Assembly: GCF_008728515.1 (NCBI RefSeq)
Contig: NC_044981.1
Coordinates: 100,266,043 to 100,330,042, forward strand
From: Papio anubis
Lineage: Eukaryota; Chordata; Mammalia; Primates; Cercopithecidae
DNA length: 64,000 nucleotides
Direction: 5' to 3'
The notes below the pieces were generated by a model that ran no database searches, had not been told where the DNA came from, and saw only the letters and a list, made by a program, of their open reading frames with translations. A program made the translations under genes and the position numbers. Shown one piece after another: positions 57,413 to 64,000 of this stretch; position 1 is the stretch's first letter, and each line of letters begins with the position of its first letter.

Positions 57413-58328
57413 TGATGTATTGTATTTTTACGTCTAAACTGAGAATAACCTAAACAAAGTGAAGCTACTTCTGATGAATTAAACTGGAAAGTTATCTGAA
57501 ATGTTATACTTGATTTGGAATGAAATACGGAATATTTTATCATTATGAAAGACTATCGTTCTTTATACCTTGAGATATTTCCCCTGAGTTTTGAGTAACA
57601 GGAGATTCAGCTTATTTAATATATAGTTACAATAGATGGCATTGTACCATTTACAGTGCATAAGAAACTTAACTGATTTATATTCCTCCCTAAAATAATT
57701 TGATTATAGCATCTTCTAATATCATAAAAGTTGATAACAGTAATGTGTTTAAGAAAGTACATTGCAGGTGAGTGGGGTACATTTAAAAATGATCTTTTAA
57801 TGAGTAGCTTATCAAACAAGTAATGAAAGTACCATGTTGCATTTTGATACATCAGGATACATCTAATCATTTATCTCAAATTGGAGGACAGTCTGATTAT
57901 TGCTTCTTCCTTTTCAATATCTAAATATTTGACAATTTGGAAATATTTTCTAAATAAGATTTACAAATAATTGATAGATTTAGTCCTGTAATTTTTTCTA
58001 TAATTTTCTGTTAGTTGGAGTAATAATACCTAACTTTTTAAGTTGTTTTGAAGAGTAGAGGTAATGTTATATAAACTGCCTACTAAGTATCTGTTGAGAA
58101 AATAAACTAATGTAAACTGGTCTTTGCCAAAAGAATCATGGTTAAATTATTTTCAGTGGTGTATACTCATGGTGGATAATTAAGCTGGTCTTTTATGTGT
58201 TTTTTAAAAAATTGGGCAAAATGTGTTGTATATTAATAGTTTAATTTCCATTACAGTTGACACTAAGGCTTTTTATTATAGTTTTCTGGTATAGAATATT
58301 GTTTTTGTTATTTAAAATAATTCTTTTG

Positions 58329-58604
58329 GCTGAACATGGTGGCTCATGCCTGTAATCCCAGCGCTTTGGGAGGCTGAGGCTGGCAGATTGAGCCTAGGAG
58401 TTTTAGACCAGCCTGGGTAACATGGCAAAACTCCGTACCTACCAAAAAAATTAGCTAGGCGTGATGGCATGCACCTGTGGTCCCAGCTGTCATGGAGGCT
58501 GAGGTAAGAGGATCACTTCTTGAGCCCAGGAGGCAGAGGCCACAATGAGCTGAGATCACTCCACTGCACTCCAGTCTGGATGACAGAGCAATACGATCTC
58601 TAAA
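58329..58604 (+). mobile_element. Old Alu (plus), first half of an inverted pair
   Basis: Diverged AluJ-like copy ending ACGATCTCTAAAATT, directly followed by a reversed Alu arm. Confidence 0.92.
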
Positions 58605-58605
58605 A

Positions 58606-58762
58606 TTATTTTTTTTGAGATGGGTTCTCACTTGGTTGCCTAGGCTAGAGTGCAGTGGCGGGATCATAGCTCACTGAAGCCTTTACTTCCTGGGCTCAAG
58701 TGATCCTCCTGCCTTGGCCTCCTAACATCCTGGGATTATAGGCATGAGCAACTGCGCCAGGC
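58606..58762 (-). mobile_element. Alu arm (minus), second half of an inverted pair
   Basis: Poly-T, one reversed arm and a normal end (ACTGCGCCAGGCC). Faces the plus Alu with no spacer, so an intron transcript could fold into a hairpin. Confidence 0.88.
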
Positions 58763-58852
58763 CTAGAATATTGTTTAAAATATCAGGATATAAACTACAG
58801 CTTGGAAATATTTTTGTTATACAGATATTTTGGTTTTAATAATTGTTGTAAC

Positions 58853-58884
58853 ATAAGATTTTACCTGTATAAGATTTTACCTGT
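58853..58884. repeat. 16-bp perfect tandem duplication
   Basis: ATAAGATTTTACCTGT twice. Confidence 0.97.
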
Positions 58885-58994
58885 GTACGTATTTTGTGTA
58901 TTCATTATAAGCTAAAGAAAAATACTGTTTTAAATAGGCCTGCTGTGATAATTTAATACCATTTTTTGATTAATAATTATTTAATCTTTGTAAG

Positions 58995-59240
58995 ATAGTG
59001 TAGAATGATAAAGATTCTGCTCAAATCAGTATTCAAATCCCAGTTTATTAGATACCTGTGAGGGAAATAAGTTACCTTGTCAGTGTCTCAATGGCCTATA
59101 AATGGAAGGACAAAAATAGTACCCACTTTGTATAGGGCTGTTAGGAGGATTACATGTTATTACATATGTAAAGCACCTAACACAAACTTGGCAGATAGTA
59201 GGGACTCAATGTGTATTGTACATAATTATTATTATAAAGG
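58995..59240 (+). mobile_element. MIR SINE (plus)
   Basis: MIR signature: CAAATCCCAGTTTATTAGAT, GGGCTGTTAGGAGGATTACA, TAAAGCACCTAACACAAAC, GTAGGGACTCAATG. Confidence 0.85.
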
Positions 59241-59244
59241 AGAA

Positions 59245-59435
59245 GTAGTATGGTATTGTGAGAGAAAAAACCATGGGAATGAGTATTTGACTTCGGCTCT
59301 GCCACTTGGTTGGTTTGTAACTTTTGGCTGGTCACTTCCTGGGAGCTTCAGTGTTCTCATGGGTAAAATGTGATAAATAATATTTTCCTCTTAATTTTAG
59401 AGGTTTATGGTAAGGGTCAATTGAAATAATACGCA
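59245..59435 (+). mobile_element. MIR SINE (plus), second copy in tandem
   Basis: GACTTCGGCTCTGCCACTTGG, CTGGTCACTTCCTGGGAGC, CTCATGGGTAAAATGTGATA: a MIR core beside another MIR in the same orientation. Confidence 0.8.
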
Positions 59436-59535
59436 TGAAAATAATTTAAAAACCCTAACAATCTCAGGTTTTAGTTTTAATCTTTTTTTCAAGAGCTATG
59501 TTTTTATTAATCATTTTAATTATGAATATTTCTGG

Positions 59536-59829
59536 TTTTTGTTTTGAGACAGTGTATTGCTCTTGCCCAGGCTGGAGTGCAGTGTTGGGATCATGGCTCA
59601 CTGCAACCTCAAACTCCTGACTCAAGCAATTATCCCACCTGAGCCTTCTGAGATGCTGGGACTATAGGTGTGCATCACCATTCCTGGCTGATATTTTTTA
59701 TTATATTTGTAGAGATGGGGTCTCCCTATGTTGCCCAGGCTGGTCTCTAACTCCTGGGCTTAAGGGATCCTCCCACCTCAGCCTGCCAAAGTTGCAGAGA
59801 TTTACAGCATGAGTCACCACGCCTGACCT
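59536..59829 (-). mobile_element. Old Alu (minus)
   Basis: AluJ-like reversed copy ending CACCACGCCTGACC. Confidence 0.92.
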
Positions 59830-60050
59830 CACTTTGGTTTTCTCTAGTTTTTTTCTGCCTGAAAATTAACCTTTATTCTAGTAGTTTCTGTGCTTGTGAA
59901 TGAGATTAATTCATATGCATTTTACTGATCTTCAGTATAATATTAATTACATTTATCATTATGGTATTTTTTCATGTGCTGTAATCTTACTTAAAGTGCA
60001 TAATTAGGCTTATTGATGTTCATGTTTCTTGTCAGAAATTTATTGAATTG

Positions 60051-60338
60051 GTCAGGTGTGGTGGCTCATGCCTGTAGTCCCAGCACTTTGGGAGGCTGAG
60101 GGGGGCGGATCACTTGAGGTCAGGAATTCGAGACCAGCCTGGCTAACATGGTAAAACCCTGTCTCTACTAAAAATACAAAAAATTAGGCCTGGTGGCACA
60201 TGCTTGTAATCCCAGCTATTTGGAAGGCTGAGGCAGGAGAATCGCTTCAACCCTGGAGGTGGAGGTTGCAGTGAATCGAGATCATGCCATTGCACTCCAG
60301 GCAACGAGCAAAACTCCCTCTCAAAAAGAAAAGAAAAG
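60051..60338 (+). mobile_element. Alu (plus)
   Basis: Full-length, (AAAAG)n tail. Target-site duplication AGAAATTTATTGAATT. Confidence 0.94.
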
Positions 60339-60404
60339 AAATTTATTGAATTTTGATCCCGACTCGGTTTTTGTATAAACATTTTTAAAATTTTTATTTA
60401 ATTA

Positions 60405-60432
60405 ATTATTATTGTTATTATTATTATTATCG
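60405..60432. repeat. TTA microsatellite
   Basis: Short (ATT)n run beside the next Alu. Confidence 0.85.
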
Positions 60433-60434
60433 TT

Positions 60435-60875
60435 TTTTAGAAACAGGGTCTTCCTCAGTCACCCAGGCTGGCGTGCAGTGGTGGTATTATAGCCTACTGC
60501 CACTTCAAACTCCTGGCTTCAGCAGTTATCCAACCTGAGCCTTCTGAGTAGCTGGGACTACAGGCGTGCACCAGCATGCTGAGCTGATATTTTTTATTAT
60601 ATTTGTAGCGATGTGGTCTCCGTGTTTCACAGCCTGGTCTTGAGCTTCTGGGCTCAATGGATCCTCCCACCTCAGCCTTTAGAGTAGCTGGGACGACAGG
60701 TGTGCACCACCATGCCTGGCACATGCCACTGTGCCTGGCGAATTTGTAAAATTTTTTGTAGAGACAGGAGCTTGCCTTGTTGACCAGGCTGGTTTAGAAC
60801 TCCTGGCTTCAGGTGATCCTGCTGCCTCTGCCTCCTTAAGTGCTGGGATTACAGATGTGAGCCACTTTGCTCAGC
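60435..60875 (-). mobile_element. Old Alu composite with an extra arm (minus)
   Basis: 441 bases: CAGTCACCCAGGCTGGCGTG, then two successive GTAGCTGGGAC(T/G)ACAGG blocks (about 60546 and 60684), then a normal end. Looks like an Alu with an added arm, or two Alus joined by recombination. Confidence 0.85.
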
Positions 60876-63480
60876 TTGTATAAACATTTTTAGAAATGTA
60901 AATCAACAAGATGGCTTAATGTCGTAGAAAAGTATTAACTTTTAAAAAATGATTATAAAAATCGTGGTTCAGTAAAGTTAACTAATTTTTATTGATCACT
61001 TACTAAGTGAAACACTGTTGGTTTGGTATTTCCATTTTAGCAAACTAAGTTTTTTCCAGTTAATTCTCATTATTTGCATATAAGGCATAAAAGCAAAGGA
61101 TCATTTTTCCTGTGTTCTATTCACTTCCTGTTATGAAGTCTAACTATACAGCCTCTACCAATTTAATTTTGGGATAGCTAAGATAAAAAGCAAATATTAG
61201 TTTCAAAATTTTGAGCTAAATGCAGTGATTTTCCAATAGTATTAAAATAATGTTTTTCACATTTCATGTGGAGAAACTGTTTTTGCCAGTGCTTAGAATC
61301 ATTAATTTATTGTGCTATTAATAATACTTAATTTCTACCAGCTGCTTTAAATCTTTTGTCATAACAGCCCACTTTAAAAAATCAAAACCCACTTTAATTT
61401 ATTACTTTTGTTAAAGTTAGACTATTTTTAAATCTTGTAAGTTTAATTTGGTAATAACTCTGAAGTTTGCTATTTCATTTTATGGTGTTATAGGATACAA
61501 AGACTCCATATAAATTTCAAATTACTTTTACTTTGGCCAAGATTTGTTAATGATCATTTTTTTTTAAGCTTTTGTAAGCAATTTCCTAGGCCGTTAGATA
61601 TAGTGACTAGAATGTTCCCAGATCCTATAATGCTTAAATTATTTTATCTTAGCTTTTTTTTTTTCTTTCCCATTCAAATGAATTGTCTTTATCCTTAGTT
61701 CAGTCTGTAACAAAAGTCTGGCAACATAGGTTATAGCTATCACTTTAAATATTTAATAGATCATTAATATATTGTAAAGCTTGGAATGAATTATATCAAC
61801 TTTTCTTCCTGTGTGATTTTAATAATACGTGATTTTTTATGATATATAAGCACTGATCCTTCCAAATTTGTCACACTTTTCAACAGCTCCTTTAAATAGA
61901 TTAAATGATACTAGAGACATATACATAACACAGCTCAGTGTAAGCCATAAATTTTTTTTTAAAGTGCATCTTTTTCAGTTTTCACAAGAAAAAAAGCTTC
62001 TCTTTTCAGGGATTGATTAAACTGAGCATTAGAAGTTTAGTCACAGTATTGGCCTCATGTTTTAGCTCTCTAATTAAAAATTTTCGTTGAATACTCAATC
62101 TAAGAACACTTGGATTTGCATGTTTGCCCCTTTCACTGTTTCCTCCCCCATGCCATTGAAGAATTTTGAATAGTGAGGAATTTGTGCCCTTTGGCTCAGG
62201 TTGCAGGCCCACTTGATCAAGCCACAGAAGCCAGAGTCAGAACTATTCATTGCTTATCTTTTCCTTGGGCCACTTGTAAAGCCTGCTTTCTGCTCTGGGA
62301 AACAAAATAAAACAACAACAAAAAGCCCCACAAACAACTCTTTATATTGGACATATATAAAGCCTGCAGCATAAAAATGGGCATAATAGTTGATTCTTTA
62401 TTGGGACTCTCCATGGGTTAATTTCATTATCTTAAGAAGTTTTTCATTGCATTGCAGCTTATTTGATGTATATACTTTAAATGCATGTTATTTTATATGG
62501 TATGGTATCCTGTTGGTAGTGAAAGTGCGGTCCTGTGATGTTTTTCTCTTAGGTTGAGATTTACCACTTTTGAAATGTAATGATTACTTTTAAGTAAATT
62601 GAATTAATTTGAATGAGAGCTATAAAAAGCCCTAAAGTATTTTATTTTGATATACTTAATTTCTAGCATTTATGCAGACATTTAAAGCTTCCCTGAATTA
62701 ATAACAGCACAAGTTTATGAGCTGTTCCAATAATGGTGCAAAGACTACATCTAGACCCAGGTTTAAACAAACACAAAACACTTTGTTCTTATCTTAGCAT
62801 CCCTTAAAAGTATACAGCTCTGGTTCAGGACCTCAGGACCACCCATCACCCTGGACATTGGATACTCCTATTTATTCAAGAGGCTTGTGAAGTATCTGTG
62901 TGCCAGTGGGGGATGGTGTGTGTATCTGTATAAGGAATCACAGTTAGGTGATTTTACCCCAATAAAAGCTTCAACATTGTTTGTAAACTGAATTTTGTCC
63001 CTGAAGAATTTTCTAGTTGTAAAACCTAATTTGTATTAAATGCTTGTTATTTTATTTAAGTGCTGGCTGCAATCTTCGCATTTTTGATGTTTTCAGAAGG
63101 TTAAAGTGGGCCTCTATTAAGATTAATCTTAATTCAGTATAATTTTTTGGTTTTCAGGCCCCACCCTTTGGCTTTGGATAGCTAATACCAAGGTTTTGTT
63201 TCTTCCTGTAGAAAGGAAAGGAAAGAAAACTTTCTCTTTCATTGCTTAAGTCATGTGACTTCCCTTTTAGTTGGTCACAGATAGGATTGAAGTGAATCTC
63301 AGAATGAAGCATAAAACTTCGAGAAAATATTTATTGATACGTGTCTTGTTTAATTTCATATGCTTTATCTTACTTTACCTCCATGCTGTTGTTTTTTAGG
63401 AAGCTGAAAAAAATTACTACTTACATAGATTTTTAAAATAATATGGACCTTCTAATCTATACCGTGGTAGTTTCTTAGTT
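60876..63480. other. Intron 2 stretch, nothing recognised
   Basis: AT-rich; no Alu, L1 or exon recognised. The 68-codon minus frame at 62006 has no family match. Confidence 0.5.
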
Positions 63481-63626
63481 ACTTATTTTTCTGTCAGTTA
63501 TCTTTTAGTATCATTTGAGATTTCTAAACTGTAGCTTGTTTCCCAGAAATCATACTTATTTTTCTGTCAGTTATCTTTTAGTATCATTTGAGATTTCTAA
63601 ACTGTAGCTTGTTTCCCAGAACTCAT
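63481..63626. repeat. 73-bp tandem duplication
   Basis: Two units (63481-63553, 63554-63626) starting ACTTATTTTTCTGTCAG, differing at one base (CCCAGAAATCAT / CCCAGAACTCAT). Confidence 0.97.
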
Positions 63627-64000
63627 AGTGTAGAGAAAGTAGAGGTGGTGGTTGGGAGACGTTAGCAAGAAATAATTGCTGGCAGAACAAAAGAAAGAAA
63701 TACATTATAGGACTGCATGTAAAATACAAGAGGGAATTAATTAGATGTATTTCTTCTTGCTCTTCTGACCCACCTCCTAACAGTTAGCATAGGGTAGCTA
63801 GCTGTTTAGAAGAAAATCCAATCCACCTCCTATGATATTTACATAATTTTTTATAAAGTTAAATGAGGATACATGTTTGATGCTTATTCCTAATTTGGTG
63901 ACTTAGTCTTGATGTTCTAGTTTATTGTGAACCATTAAATATTCGATCTTTAAAGTTATTTTAATTTGTTCTTAAGCTACTTGTATTTAAATGTTTAAAT

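Larger units (their letters stand above)
51696..64000 (+). other. LIN28B: LIN28B intron 2, first 12.3 kb (runs off the window)
   Basis: Starts at the GTAAGC donor after codon 66. I found nothing matching the known exon 3 start (codons for SKLFMEG), so the intron runs past the window edge. The first 3.1 kb (to 54812) has no Alu. After that come Alus at 54813, 57290 (fragment), 58329, 58606, 59536, 60051 and 60435, an old L1 piece near 56640 and two MIRs (58995-59435). The remainder is AT-rich sequence with no recognised feature, except a 16-bp tandem at 58853 and a 73-bp tandem at 63481. Confidence 0.85.

Noticed and set aside
1..64000. tRNA, rRNA, CRISPR, bacterial operon or other microbial features
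   Set aside because: Alu, L1 and MIR content, intron-exon structure and LIN28B show a primate nuclear genome; no cloverleaf genes or CRISPR-like arrays were seen.

Overview
This is a stretch of primate nuclear genome. It holds the promoter side and first two coding exons of LIN28B (plus strand) and a long repeat-rich upstream intergenic region. LIN28B is identified from the protein: the coding sequence starts at 50655 (ATG GCC GAA G, then a GT donor) and continues in exon 2 (51508-51695), giving the first 66 residues of the let-7-blocking RNA-binding protein including the first half of its cold-shock domain. The window ends inside intron 2. The later coding exons and the zinc knuckles are not here.

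The species is probably an Old World monkey (macaque/baboon/vervet type) rather than human. Four young, CpG-rich Alu copies (4979, 6830, 9144 and, reversed, 10997) carry the changes I know from the cercopithecid AluYR lineage: GGCTCAAGCC instead of GGCTCACGCC in all four, and CGGGCGAGGTGG and GATCCGGCC in some.

Layout. 1-9690: a long decayed L1 in sense orientation, with tandem 5'UTR monomers and ORF1 and ORF2 remnants, interrupted by another L1 3' end and several Alus. 9878-11990: an antisense L1 3' part. 12820-14180: an older L1 5' region. 14.2-32.1 kb: Alus, MIRs, an LTR, an old L1 fragment, two pairs of direct repeats, and a cluster of degenerate but CpG-retaining Alus at 30.18-31.04 kb. 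33.7-35.1 kb: a strong CpG island about 16 kb upstream of LIN28B exon 1, with an ATG followed at once by a good splice donor; it is probably the bidirectional promoter of the antisense lncRNA and of upstream LIN28B transcripts. 35.1-50.5 kb: AT-rich and poor in Alus, with a candidate alternative exon at 43887-43935, a second CpG-rich block at 46.4-47.25 kb, a TATA-like element at 48958 and CT-rich tracts near exon 1. 50.5-51.7 kb: LIN28B exons 1 and 2. 51.7-64 kb: the first part of intron 2, nearly Alu-free to 54.8 kb, then Alu clusters and two MIRs.

The most interesting observation is the 49-nt exon candidate at 43887-43935. It has an acceptor, a donor and an ATG that joins LIN28B exon 2 in exactly the phase of the normal first exon, so it would swap the four-residue start MAEG for a different, longer start. 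Joined to the CpG-island donor at 34436, it would also create a 10-codon upstream ORF whose TGA overlaps that ATG (ATGA). No complete protein gene other than this LIN28B start is supported. Nearly all other open frames are reversed-Alu translations, L1 remnants or GC-rich chance frames.
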